This document shows, in pieces, positions 21,020 through 31,610 of a stretch of DNA of 64,000 bases. The DNA is from Aotearoamyces nothofagi (taxonomy: Eukaryota > Ascomycota > Leotiomycetes > Leotiales > Tympanidaceae), in contig JADDTR010000026.1 in NCBI GenBank assembly GCA_015345905.1, forward strand, positions 248,001 through 312,000, written 5' to 3'. Within the stretch, counting starts at the first letter, position 1; every line of letters begins with the position of its first letter. The notes below the pieces were generated by a model, which searched no databases, was not told where the DNA came from, and saw only the letters and a list, made by a program, of their open reading frames with translations. The translations under genes were made by a program, and so were the position numbers.

Positions 21020-21655
21020 ATGTCACAGATCGAAAAGTCAGATGGAAATTGCTTCGTTGCCCTTACCCATGATTCTCTTGATGTCAAGCAGATAATGGAC
21101 CGTGTCCGTAGTCCTAAGGCTGGGGCTATTGTTCTCTTTGCGGGTAGGTGTACCCTCTACGCTGTGCTGGATATATTTAATCAAAGGATAGGTACGACCC
21201 GCGATAATTTCGATGGTAAACCGGTCAAAGAGCTGCAATACACTTCCTATCAACCTCGTGCTCTGCAAACCATGCTCTCCATCTGCAAGGCTATATCCGA
21301 GAAGCACTCATTGACTTCGATAGCAATGATACACAGACTAGGTGTGGTACCAATAGGCGAGGAGAGCATCTTGATAGCTGTATCTAGTCCCCATAGGGAG
21401 GCCGCTTGGAGAGCTGGCGAAGAAGCTTTGGAGGATTGTAAAGAGAAGGTTGAAGTATGGAAGTTAGAAGAATTTGGCGGAGAGGAAGGAGGTGTATGGA
21501 GAGCAAACAGAGACGGCGCTCTGGGTGTACCTATTGAGGAGGGTATTCATGTCGTCAAACCCGGCCAACGGATCCCACCCACTGGATCTGTTACTAGACC
21601 TCGGCCACCTTACGAACGTGGCCATGGGCCTGTTGTACATCCGAACCGGCCGTAA
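21020..21655 (+). CDS. cnxH: Molybdopterin synthase large (catalytic) subunit, MoaE/MOCS2B
   Basis: Two exons (21020-21143, 21192-21655) with a 48-bp intron (GTAGGT donor, TAG acceptor) give 195 residues. Splicing restores the conserved stretch A-I-V-L-F-A-G-T-T-R-D. MoaE with the small subunit inserts two sulphurs into cyclic pyranopterin monophosphate to make molybdopterin, needed for nitrate reductase and other molybdenum enzymes. Visible: L-x-Y-x-x-Y-x-P-x-A (Q-Y-T-S-Y-Q-P-R-A), I-H-R-L-G-V-V-P-I-G-E, S-P-H-R-E-A-A-W and the lysine-containing V-E-V-W-K-L-E near the active site. The C-terminus is about 30 residues longer than bacterial MoaE. The intron length is a multiple of three without a stop, so retention would add 16 residues inside the active-site region. 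The symbol follows the Aspergillus name. Confidence 0.93.
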   Translation: MSQIEKSDGNCFVALTHDSLDVKQIMDRVRSPKAGAIVLFAGRCTLYAVLDIFNQRIGTTRDNFDGKPVKELQYTSYQPRALQTMLSICKAISEKHSLTSIAMIHRLGVVPIGEESILIAVSSPHREAAWRAGEEALEDCKEKVEVWKLEEFGGEEGGVWRANRDGALGVPIEEGIHVVKPGQRIPPTGSVTRPRPPYERGHGPVVHPNRP

Positions 21656-23667
21656 GCTGGGTTTATTGGTTGAGGATGCAAGAAAATACGGCTTTACAGT
21701 GTGAACTAAGCTATGCATCGATGCAAGCTGCAGAATCTCTACCAAATACTTCCAAGGATAGCCAAGCGCTTGGATACCAGGGCTAAACCACAGACTAAAG
21801 GTGAGTTAAGCCAGGGGAGTCTGCAAAGGGGTGCGGTGCTCATATGGAACGGCATTCAAATCTTTAGGATGGCAATAGATGGGCAAAAAAGGTGGAATAC
21901 CTCTTTTAAACAGGCTCAGTGACACTACAAATACTATAGGAGATCCTATGGTGGATCTTAAAATCATCCTTGAGGTGGAGAAGCGCAGATAACGCACAAT
22001 AGATATTTGAATATAAATGACAAACACAGAACAGAGGAACAACCTCGCCAAGATGGATATCCGAACCATGACAGTCTTGCTTCAAGCGACTCGACTCCCC
22101 TTTATACAGCAGATATGAGAGTACGTGTTCTGCTAACCAGGAACACAATGCCAATGCCAGTATTTATTGACCCATTCCACGCAGCAGAACGTATTCACGA
22201 GACTATTCGCGCCTATACACCACACCACCTGCCATTCCAGCATGCAGAGACCTCCTTGCGGGTGACTCCTTGCGGGTGACTCCTCGCGGGTGACTCCTGG
22301 CGGATAACTCCTGGCGGGTACCTCCTTGCTGCCAACGCAGGCCCACGGGGCATAGAAGTCACATTAGCCGACGAACGTGCCGCGCAATACTACCAGACAG
22401 ATGTCACGGCTGAGCCACAAAGCTTATATCGTCTTCTGGCTGGAACTTTTGCACTGTTCATGACAGTGTCTTTAAGCTGTTTGGTGTAATGATCTGTACG
22501 TGTTACATAGTGGGAATGATATTTTTCAACTGCCACAGCTTGACAGAGTTACCATCGACCTTGACAAGTCCTGTATATGGGAGCAAATTTTGTGCGCAAG
22601 GTCCCAAATCAAGAAGAAGATATCTGATTGGGATGAACTGTAGATTTAATTGAATAGATTAGTCATCTGTAACCGCCATTAATTTTTGACTTCATGGGTC
22701 TGTGCCTGTGCCGTGATCATGTCGCTTCTCGATTCCTAGCACCACAAAATGATGTATCATCAGCCTCCTATCATCCATCTCGCGTCCTAGCTTCCTCAAT
22801 TTCAATTTTAACTGGCGCTCCCGCTCGATTTTGTGCGGCTACAGTGTCTGATCTTATCTACTAGACGCGTCTCATGAATACGGTTAAAAAGCATCACCTG
22901 CTCCAGATGTTCCGAATCCTATGGTGTGGTAGCTAGAAACGCATGTTTCTGTGAAAGTGGTGTGCCGAAGTACACAAAACGGGACGGATATCCGCTAAGG
23001 TGCTATCTCTCTTTTTCAGAGCTTCTTCGAAGCTTGACTCTTGCTTCTTGCACTGTGCGAATTGTATTATTTTCTTCAATTGCGCACTTTTACTCTTGAG
23101 GTTGGCGTCGTGCTTTGACTATCGCAATGTGCAGTCGAAATGTAGGCACCAAAACTTGTTGCAGTCCTCCTGACAGCTACTTCACCTATGGGCCTGGCAT
23201 CCCAAACCTTGTCGAAGATGGGGTTATCATAATTCATGATATCATCATCCGCAAACCAAGTGAATACGATATTATATTCGCGCGCCTCTTAAGGATATTC
23301 CATGTAGAGCTGAAGCTCTTCATAGTGGGGAAACTTACACCAACTGGTGTTGACAAAAACCAGCTGGAGGGATTATAGTGTTGTCGCGAGATTCGTCATT
23401 GCGTAGTGATCTTCCATCCTGGGGTGGGTGGCTTGGCTGGCGATATGCCGTTTTGTCCCGAAGGCGCCTGGACTTGAAGGAAAAAGCAGATGGCGAGGCC
23501 AGGAATGCACATGGTCGATTTGTCGTTGTGGAGTTTAGGCGGGAAGGCCGCTCATGGTTTCTGGTACGGTCACGTGAAGCGAATTCTCGCGCTTCAACAT
23601 GTATATTATGAGAGGAAGAGCAAATTTCGTAAATGTAATCAATGGATAGATCCTCAGGATTGGGATT
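21656..23667. other. Gene-poor stretch (2 kb) with minisatellite
   Basis: No supported gene. Short frames at 22007-22279, 23115-23378 and 23378-23611 have no domain or splice support. A TCACGTGA palindrome lies at 23570-23577, just beyond the 3' end of the oxygenase gene. The minisatellite at 22253-22322 is listed separately. I looked for paired terminal repeats and transposase motifs and saw none. Confidence 0.4.
22253..22322 (+). repeat. 14-bp minisatellite, five copies
   Basis: Five adjoining 14-bp units based on TCCTTGCGGGTGAC; units 1 and 2 are identical, unit 3 has one change, and units 4-5 drift further (TCCTGGCGGATAAC, TCCTGGCGGGTACC). The GC-rich array sits in otherwise average DNA. 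Confidence 0.9.
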
Positions 23668-24869
23668 CTATCGCTTGACGCACAAGTCGCTCCTAATTAC
23701 CCATTTCTCGCCTTCGGTAACTTCTCTTCCTTCGTGCTATTCATCAGTAGTCTCAGTATATTTCACAGCTGACCACGGAAGGCATGACTTACAAGCATAC
23801 AATCGTTCCCATGCTTGTGTAATAGTAACATACCAGTCTCCAACTCCACGACGATCTCTTTTTCAAGAGGCCTGATCTTACGCGGAAGATTGTCGGGATA
23901 AAATACTGTCTCGCCTCCGCGGCAACCGGTGGCTGGGGAGGTCAGATAGAGGAGCATGGTCCAGGTTGTCTTTGCAGGTGTCACCTTTGGCTTGGTGGGA
24001 AGTGAGAGGGTGTTGGATTCATCATCTGTCTCGGCTTTACTTAGATTTTGCTTATTGTTGATGCTCTAATTCAAAGCATATGGAGGCAAGAGAGTTGATG
24101 AGAACTAGAAATCAGAGCATATCATGACTACGCTTAGCAGCGTTTAACGAGAACCTGTGCAGAAACCATGCAATATAATGCTTAAAGTAGAGGAACTGTA
24201 AAACTGCGCTCTCTCCAGAACTCATTGCGTAATGGGTCTTTGGAGCCAAGCCAATACATGCCGACTCCCAAATAGAAAGGTAACTTACAATGGCAATCAA
24301 AAAATTGTCCCTTGGTATAGCGATATATGCGTATCGAGGGGTTCAACCCGACAACTTCTCCGCCCCTACCAGTCACAATCAGTCCGATACCTGCTAGGAG
24401 CGAAATACCGAGCCTACCATAATTTTTGACGATCTTCTTCGGTCATGCTTTCTTCTTCGTCGGCATTCCCTTCAGCACCGCTACCACATACCAACCCCTG
24501 AAGCCCAGTTTCAAGCCATAGTCTACTGGCAAACAGCGGATCCACAATTTGGAAGCGGTCGTTGAACCGGACAGCATCTCCCTTCTTCGGCTTACCGGGC
24601 GTTGTCGTCAGTGGCAGGGTCTTGAGAAAGGCCACATAGGTTCTACATAGCGTCGAGGTCCAGAAGCCTCGGGCGATCATGATGTGAGATTCTACAAGCT
24701 CCTCGAGGTGAATGTCAGAAGGGGGCTGGAGAGGTCTCAGCGGTGGCCAAACCGGGGGAGATAGTACGGCGGGTGACCCGACCGCGGCAGAGGCTCCGGC
24801 TGAGGCGACTTTGGCTGCTCTGTCCGCAATCTTGACGCCCGCGGGCCTTTTCTCTTTCCTGGACCCCAT
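23668..24869 (-). CDS. 2-oxoglutarate/Fe(II)-dependent dioxygenase, prolyl 4-hydroxylase type
   Basis: Four exons on the minus strand (24869-24418, 24365-24289, 24025-23793, 23736-23668) give 276 residues. Splicing rebuilds the double-stranded beta-helix: N-P-S-I-R-I-Y-R-Y-T-K-G-Q-F-F-D-C-H-Y-D-D, where His176 and Asp178 form the HxD iron motif; G-G-E-T-V-F-Y; and H-E-G-R-E-V-T-E-G-E-K-W-V-I-R-S-D, where His255 is the distal iron ligand and Lys265 the likely 2-oxoglutarate contact. The N-terminal 60 residues are Ala/Pro-rich and disordered. Such enzymes hydroxylate protein prolines or other substrates; the target here is unknown. There is no signal peptide with this start, so the enzyme is probably cytosolic or nuclear. 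An in-frame ATG at 24971 would add 34 residues. Confidence 0.9.
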
Positions 24870-25501
24870 CGCGGTCGTGCTGGAGCTCGTGCGGGTGCTC
24901 GTGCTGGAAATAGCGCAGAGGCGCAGTATGAGCCGGCAAAATGCGCTCAGCTTCTCGTCAGCAAAACGCAAAAGGAACGCCGTTTCGCATTCCAGGGGAT
25001 GGCATTCGATGTTTCGGAAGCTCCTTGGTTAAGCGAAGCGGCCAATCACCGTCGCCGGGGCGCGCAACGCCAAAGTCGGAATCGCCTCCGTTCAACGACG
25101 ACGACGCACTGCTGCAGCGCCATCTGGCGTTTCCTGGTCGCCACTGGGAACTGGCAGCAAGGGGAGGAGTCATGCTTCATCGTGCCGAGTTAAACGGCCT
25201 CTCTGGAATGTGCAGCGCAAGGTCTGACTGGCGACAGCGACCCCGTCGTGGTCCTCGGCATCGTGGGCTCCTACATTCCAGTGATAAGACGGGCGCGCCC
25301 AGACGTCTTCACGGCGATTCTCTTGAACAAGGGGCCCGTTAACTTCAGCCTCTCGAGATTCCAACGCGTCGCGGTCATGGGCTCTCTAAAAAGAATATAT
25401 GTCGAGGGTGGTCGGCGCAGGTGGGTTTGGTTCAGCTACGTCCTTGCATATATTTAGACAGTTCTCTACCTCCTTCCCTCGCTCAGTCACCTACCGCCAA
25501 A
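24870..25501. promoter_or_regulatory. Divergent intergenic region, GC-rich
   Basis: About 630 bp between the oxygenase (minus) and the Ser/Thr-rich secreted protein (plus). It is noticeably GC-rich and several overlapping frames stay open, but none has a domain or continues through plausible splice sites. It presumably contains both promoters. Confidence 0.4.
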
Positions 25502-27157
25502 ATGCATCCCTTCATGATTCTTTCCGCTATCTGCGTATCCTTGATACTATGCATCACGCCCGGGCAAGCCCTCAATCTGAACAACCATGAGCGTTACCAC
25601 AACCTGCTGAAGCGTGCTCCACGAGACTTCCGTGTGTTTGCAAGAGCTGATTCCGGGTTGGTGAGCGCTGCCACTGCTGGTTCAAGTGGCTTTGTCGGCA
25701 CTGCAGCAAGCTCTGCTGTCAACAACTACACATACACTGGCGTGCCAAAGGTTTCCTCTACTGCCCAGGCATCTGCCCTGGCATTGACTTCGGATGCAAC
25801 TGCAGCAGAAACTAACGGAGTAGCTGAGGCGGCCGAAGCTGGAGCTACGACCGGTGCAGCGTCTCCGGCCAGTACTGTCACAGTCTATGAAGCGGTAGCT
25901 GTTACTTCGACAATAGCGGCCTACGAGGTCTGCGAATTGGGCGGAGTAACTACGGCCTGCACGACTGTCGAAGAGACCGTTACCACTTCTGCCTGCTCTG
26001 CAGTATTGACTGGATTCTTCAAGAGAGTGACGATATCCGAATGCGACGAGAGCGTAACTTTCTCCACCAAAAGCAGTTTCAATCTCCTTACCACAGCTGT
26101 TACCGGTGCTCAAGTCTCTGCCACTGGTCTTGAAGCTCGAGATGCTGCAACAACCACATCATATGTCCAAAGCGTTGCTTCTTATTTCATAGCACCATGG
26201 CAGTCAATTGCAGCAAATGTTCCCGACGACATAACCGTTGTTGTGTGCACTTGGGATTACTATGGTGTTAAAAGCTGCGACAGTGTTCAGGAGGTGTGGG
26301 CAGTCTCAGTCTACACTGAGACTGTTACCCTCGTTGCTACAAGCACAGCAACTGTCTCACAAAGCTTCACATCTGTAAGCTACCCCTAACGTATATGCAA
26401 AGCGCAATTACTAACTATCAATAGGCAGCAGTTGTTATTCTTGCTTCAGGTCAAGCTGTTAGCGTCAGTGCTGGCCAGCAGGTCTTCACCACTGTTATAG
26501 TATACACCACCACGATTGTTAACGTGATAACGTCAACATCAACTATTGCAGCGGTTGCGACGACTGCTGCTATTGGTGCTGGTATCAGAATAGATGCCGA
26601 AACTGGTAATACTGCAACTGGGGGAAGTGCTGAATTGTAAGTCTCCTTTAAGCGCCACAGTAGAGCCTGAAACTAACTCGATTAGAATAACCACGTTATT
26701 TGCCACGTCAACCTCTACTGTCACGATCTTAGTGGCAAGCGTCACTCCGTCCAGCTACCTGAACAGTACGACCCAATACTTAAATAGTACGGTTTCGACC
26801 AGATATGTGAATAGCACGGTTTATGCTACATATAACGCAACAGTGTCGACAACATTAATGGCAGCTGCCGTTACCGCAAGTGCTATCAACGAGACAGCTA
26901 TTTTAAACGCCAACGCGGTCAATGAAACAGCAGCTGCTACTTCATTATCGAATGCCATAACTACCAACGCAACAGTATTGGTAGAATCGTCGACGGTGCC
27001 TGTAACTTCTACAACCTTTTCGAGTAGCCCGAGTAGCACGAGTATCGTGAGCCGCGCAAGTAGCTCGAGTAGCACTGGTAGCACGAGTAGCAGCATCTCG
27101 ATGTGGCTCAATTCAACGATAACATCATCGACACTGTCGTCAACTACCCCGGCCTAG
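25502..27157 (+). CDS. Ser/Thr/Ala-rich secreted glycoprotein
   Basis: Three exons (25502-26374, 26425-26636, 26686-27157) give 518 residues. The start at 25502 opens a classic signal peptide (M-H-P-F-M-I-L-S-A-I-C-V-S-L-I-L-C). L-L-K-R at about residues 35-38 is a plausible Kex2 site. The body is rich in Thr, Ser, Val and Ala with repeated T-V-T-V/T-T-T-type strands, six or so paired cysteines near residues 150-260, and many Asn-x-Ser/Thr sites in the last exon (L-N-S-T, V-N-S-T, Y-N-A-T, I-N-E-T, V-N-E-T, T-N-A-T). This suggests a heavily glycosylated wall or extracellular protein. The extreme C-terminus is not hydrophobic, so a GPI anchor is not supported. No named domain is recognised. 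Introns: GTAAGC and GTAAGT donors. Confidence 0.8.
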
Positions 27158-27528
27158 TTGAAGTATGAATTGTGTAGGCATGATGATTGCCCTGGTTGGC
27201 ATGGCACTCAATGAATGACAAGATAGAGGCGAATCGTGCGCAGGACGCTATAGAATCTGGTTTTAAAGTTGCATTAGACGGGCGTTGATACATGGCTGTA
27301 TCTTAGATAACTAAATGAAATGCATTATGTATGTTCTAAAATGAGAAAATATTTCTGCTCGCTCATAGGGTTTCATGCTGTTGTGTGAATATTCCCCTAA
27401 CCCGGTGATCTTCCTTTTTCCACGACGGTTTTAGAATCCCGAGAATTGCGTCTTTGATTTACGTTTTTGCTATGGTGACTTATGATCTATGATCTATGAT
27501 CTATAATGTATAATCTATGATTTATAAT
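27158..27528. other. Convergent 3' intergenic region with AT-rich simple repeats
   Basis: About 370 bp between converging genes. Near 27478-27530 the sequence repeats the word TATGATC/TATAATC, next to the SDR stop codon. Nothing else is seen. Confidence 0.5.
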
Positions 27529-28403
27529 TCATGAAAACACTGCTCCTCCATTTGCACACGTAACTGATCCAGTTACCCATCTCGCGCCCTCCTCGCAAAG
27601 AAATGCTACGATCTGAGCAATATCATCAACCGTACCTACTCTTGGGGCAGCTGGGGTATTGTTGATATAGTAGTCGAACTCTCCAAGGGATTCAGGAGGA
27701 GTAGCACTAGGTATTATACATGTCAGTAAATAGCTTCGCAGAAATGCACCGATACTCACGTCCACATATCTGTAGCTACAGGCCCCGGATTAACAGTATT
27801 GACCGTAATGCCATACTCCTGACCCAATTCCATCGCCCACGTCCTGGCAAAGCTTTCCATGCAAGCCTTACTCGCTCCATACGCGGTATGCATCTTCCAA
27901 CCTACACGGTCCAATTAGTCCCAAACAAGCACACCAAACGAATCCCCACAGTCTTTCCACTAACCTTGCCTCGCCACCACGCTCCCCAAATTAACCACGC
28001 GCCCGCCCTTTCTCAAAAACGGCAAGCACTCCTTGACCAAGAACATCGGAAAGCGCACATTGGTGTAGAACACTTTGTCGAAATGCTCGTACGTGGCGTC
28101 CTTTAGCCACATCTCGTCGCCGGCGCCGGCATTGTTCACGACGATGTCAATGCCGCCATCGAACGCCGCGACGGCGGCGTCGACGACTACTTTGGGTGAG
28201 GCGGGATCCATGCAGTCTGCTTGGATGGCTACTGCTTCGCCGCCCAGGGCTGCGATGGAGGCGACCACCTCGTCGGCTAGTTTGTTTGATGAGGCATATG
28301 TGATTAGGACTTTGGCGCCGCGCTTGGATAGCTCTTTGGCGATTGCGGCGCCGATGCCTCGGGAGCCGCCGGTTACTATTGCTACTTTACCTGTGAGGGA
28401 CAT
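27529..28403 (-). CDS. Short-chain dehydrogenase/reductase (SDR, classical)
   Basis: Three exons on the minus strand (28403-27965, 27901-27760, 27706-27529) give 252 residues. Cofactor motif T-G-G-S-R-G-I-G at 11-18, N-N-A-G at 90-93, catalytic Ser141 in N-L-G-S-V, and Tyr154-x3-Lys158 in Y-G-A-S-K, which is only complete when the first intron (GTTAGT donor, TAG acceptor) is removed. P-G-P-V-A-T-D-M-W and the C-terminal W-V-T-G-S-V-x-x-x-N-G-G are typical of the 3-oxoacyl-ACP-reductase-like subfamily. Arg/Ser at 14-15 suggest NADP(H). It is probably a cytosolic oxidoreductase of unknown substrate. A G-rich run lies about 75-105 bp upstream of the start. Confidence 0.93.
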
Positions 28404-29976
28404 GGTGGATTTTGGATAGATGAAGATGGTGCAGGGTCGGTTTCTCTCTTTACTCTCTATTTGATTTTGTATTATAGGGGGTAGTTGGGGTAGTTGGGGT
28501 GGTGGGGTAGCCGGCGTCGGAGTGCACAGACCGCAGGCACTCCTTATCTGGTCCCCAGCCGCCGGACCGGATCATCCCCAGATCTGATTGATAAACGAGG
28601 GCTACCACCCAGATACCAAACAAGAATTTTATGAACCATTAAAGCCATTAATTAGGCATCTGAAAGTGAAAATGCTACAGCAGCATCTTGAATATCCTAT
28701 ATTCTTAAACTTCAGAAATAGAATACTGAGTATCATTTCTATTGATTTAACATGTATCATCCCGTAAATGTAAGATTATTAAATTACCTTAACCTCTTCA
28801 CGAATTACTTATCTCTAGTCATAAGCTAAACTCCATTCCAAGCGTATCTTCAATACCAGACTTTCAGAGCTCACTAGTTCCGATAGGTAAGCAGTTCGGA
28901 GACCTAGACAGGTGCTGAGGCGTCTCCGAATCATGAAGTCCTAGACAGAACCACGACAATAGCGATAGCAATATAGCAAGCCGCTATAATACGGAAACCG
29001 AGAATTCTATGTATACATGCCATCAATCGACATAATATCATTTCTTCTTTCAAGTCTCCAAAGCAACGATGATTGTGCGCCGCAGCTGTCAAGGCATCCA
29101 AGCTTAAGGCCGCAATCGAGATCTTCCTTTCAGACGGACAACACTTGCAGAAAGATCGACAGTACACGAGCCGGAGAAAAAAAGATATCTAAATCTAGTT
29201 AAGCTAGACTTTACAACTCAACATATCTCGCTCCGAACCGGCGTCTGTCAAGATAACCACTATATGCAGCAGGTTGAGCCGTTCCCCCAGAATACGATAC
29301 AGGAGTTGGTGGGTGCATACAGCGTCTACGTGACTGCATCGTTGCATTCCGCTTATGCGTACCGTGGCCAGTTCCGACGATTATAAACATTGATGGATAT
29401 ATATAACTATAAAAAACGCAAAGTATATATCCCATCCAGCACACCGCAAGAAAAAACGACCCCAACGACATCCACGTGTCCCATGACGAGCGATCGACGC
29501 GGCCGCCAGCCACCGCGCCCCGAGACCGCGGATTCCGGAATATCTACTCCGTCGTCGTGGCGCGCTAAGGGTCCAAGATGGCGAGGATGTACAGGCGAAG
29601 TCTTGCTGTACCTTGATTTCACGATGCCAAGAGCAGCTGACTGGCCCCTGATTGTTTTGTTTAGAGTGGTTGTGTTACGAGTGAGGTTTGATGCATTGTA
29701 AACTTGGATGTTGACATTGACGTCATTTGGGTTGACTTGCTTAGTAGATGCAAGGTACAGTACCTAGGTATAGTATAGTATATATATATACATTATCCAT
29801 TCGCTTTTTTGACGCCACTTAAGGCGAGATTATGAATCGTACTTCTTTTCTGGACAGGCACGTATCTGTACAATTCATACACCCAAATGTTCTTCAATGA
29901 TAGAAACCTTTGCAAATCCAATATTTGCTATCGTACGCTATTGCTGCAATCTCTACCTCTCTGAAGCCCATCCGTC
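28404..29976. other. Intergenic, 1.6 kb, with G-rich run
   Basis: No supported gene. It contains the G-rich motif at 28477-28507 (listed separately), an AT-rich centre (28620-29000), and a TATA dinucleotide run near 29770-29795. Overlapping short frames around 29200-29700 on both strands lack domains. Confidence 0.4.
28477..28507 (+). promoter_or_regulatory. Potential G-quadruplex in SDR upstream region
   Basis: Four G-runs (GGGGG, GGGG, GGGG, GGGG) separated by TAGTT, TAGTT and TGGT, on the plus strand upstream of the minus-strand SDR gene. The pattern fits the usual intramolecular quadruplex rule; folding is inferred. Confidence 0.55.
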
Positions 29977-31097
29977 ATGCGCTCTTCCAAACTTCTCAGA
30001 GTCTGCAGTGGGAGACTTCCCGGCGCGCCTCCAGGCTCCAGAAACGGAATTGTGCGCATGTCGACTTCGACTTCGAGATTAGCAGCGGATCCAGATAAGA
30101 CGATTACGCAGACGCGGGAAATGCACGATGAGTCTGAGAAGCGCCGGATTACGCAGAAATACAGGGTTGATCCGCCTGGAAACGAAGCCGTCACTCATAG
30201 GACGGTGCCTACGAGACCAGTTGTGCCAAACCTTTTTCCGCAGTTGGACGTGTCGGGGAAAGTAATTGCAGTTACTGGCGGAGGGAGAGGTCTCGGACTT
30301 ACGATGGCTGAGGGTCTAGTTGAGGCCGGCGCAGAAGGTAAGGGTTGTATCTCCCAGTACCTAAGGTATATCGCACCAGCGTTAATTGGTGGCGTCTAGT
30401 ACATTGTCTCGATATCCACGAACCACCCGTCGACGAGTTTGAGGAGGCTAAGGAACGAGTGAATCCTCAAAATGGAGGTTCTCTACACTACACACGCATT
30501 GATGTCCGTGAGCGTGAACGCTTTGAAGATGTCCTAGCCCAAATTGCCGCACGAAACTCTAGAATAGATGGCTTGATTGCTGCGGCTGGGATCCAAAAGG
30601 TGTGCCCGGCTATCGAATACAGCACTGAAGACATCAACAAGATGCTTGATATCAATTATACCGGCGTTTTTACTGCCACGACAGGCGTCGCAAAAGAGAT
30701 GATAAAGTATAAGTGCCGCGGATCGATCGTACTGGTGGCTAGTATGAGCGGAAAGGTAGCGAATAAAGGCCTAATCTCACCGGTCTATAATTCATCAAAG
30801 GCAGCGGTCATACAACTTGCACGAAGCCTGGCTATGGAATGGGGTAAGATAGACAAAGAGGGTGGTGGAGGTATCCGAGTCAATTCGCTATGCCCTGGGC
30901 ATATTGTGACGCCTATGGTGGAAAAGAACTTTGAGGACGAACCTGAATTGAAGGAGATCTGGGAGTCTGAAAACATGCTTGGTCGGCTTTCGTCTCCCGA
31001 AGAGTTCAAAGGCGCAGCTCTGTTCCTTCTGAGCAATGCTAGTAGCTTTATGACTGGGTCAAGTTTAGTTGTCGACGGTGGCCATACAGCATGGTGA
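29977..31097 (+). CDS. Short-chain dehydrogenase, SOU/sorbose-reductase-like, with N-terminal extension
   Basis: Two exons (29977-30337, 30400-31097) with a 62-bp intron give 352 residues. The Rossmann domain starts only at about residue 92: T-G-G-G-R-G-L-G at 100-107, then the intron, then C-L-D-I-H, A-A-A-G-I, catalytic region V-A-S-M-S-G and Y-N-S-S-K, and C-terminal F-M-T-G-S-S-L-V-V-D-G-G-H. The first about 90 residues are basic and Ser/Arg-rich at the very start (M-R-S-S-K-L-L-R), then Thr/Glu-rich; this looks like a mitochondrial presequence plus linker. Met28 is an alternative start. It probably reduces a keto sugar or polyol, by family resemblance only. Confidence 0.9.
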
Positions 31098-31610
31098 AGG
31101 AGCTGAGTTTCTGAAAAGGACCTTGAGAGAAAGGCTTTGTTTAGGGATATATTAATACTACAGATTAGAGATGGCAGAGGCGATAGAGCCAATCTGCTCA
31201 CACTCCCTTCGTCTTGCGGGACGCCTTTGAGTTGATAGGCAGGCGTCTCATGCCATTGCTCAGCGAGTACTGTATCTACATTAGAGAGCGGTGGCTCCAG
31301 GAGGGTTCTCAAGAGTGTTCAAATTATATAAAGCACACTGTTCATAGTTAGCACTGGAAATATGAAGGTGGAGAAGATGAACATTGGCATTGTGAATTCG
31401 TGCTTTTAAGCCTCTAACTAGCGGCCGCTACTGCTATTACAATTCCGCTCGTCCATAAAGATGGCGGGGCATCAAATCGCGGGGTTTGAGGAAGCATCAT
31501 CCGATGCATATATCCAGCGATCTACATAATTTTCGTCTCTAAATTTGACGTGATTGTCAGTTGAATAGATCATTCGTATCGCCGAGGACAGCTGTGTACT
31601 TATATCAACA
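31098..31610. other. Intergenic, nothing recognised
   Basis: About 510 bp including the 3' flank of the SDR gene and the promoter of the hydrolase at 31611. No coding frame or repeat is supported. Confidence 0.4.

Noticed and set aside
22007-22279. Possible mobile-element remnant before the minisatellite
   Set aside because: I saw no terminal repeats, target duplication or transposase/reverse transcriptase motif.
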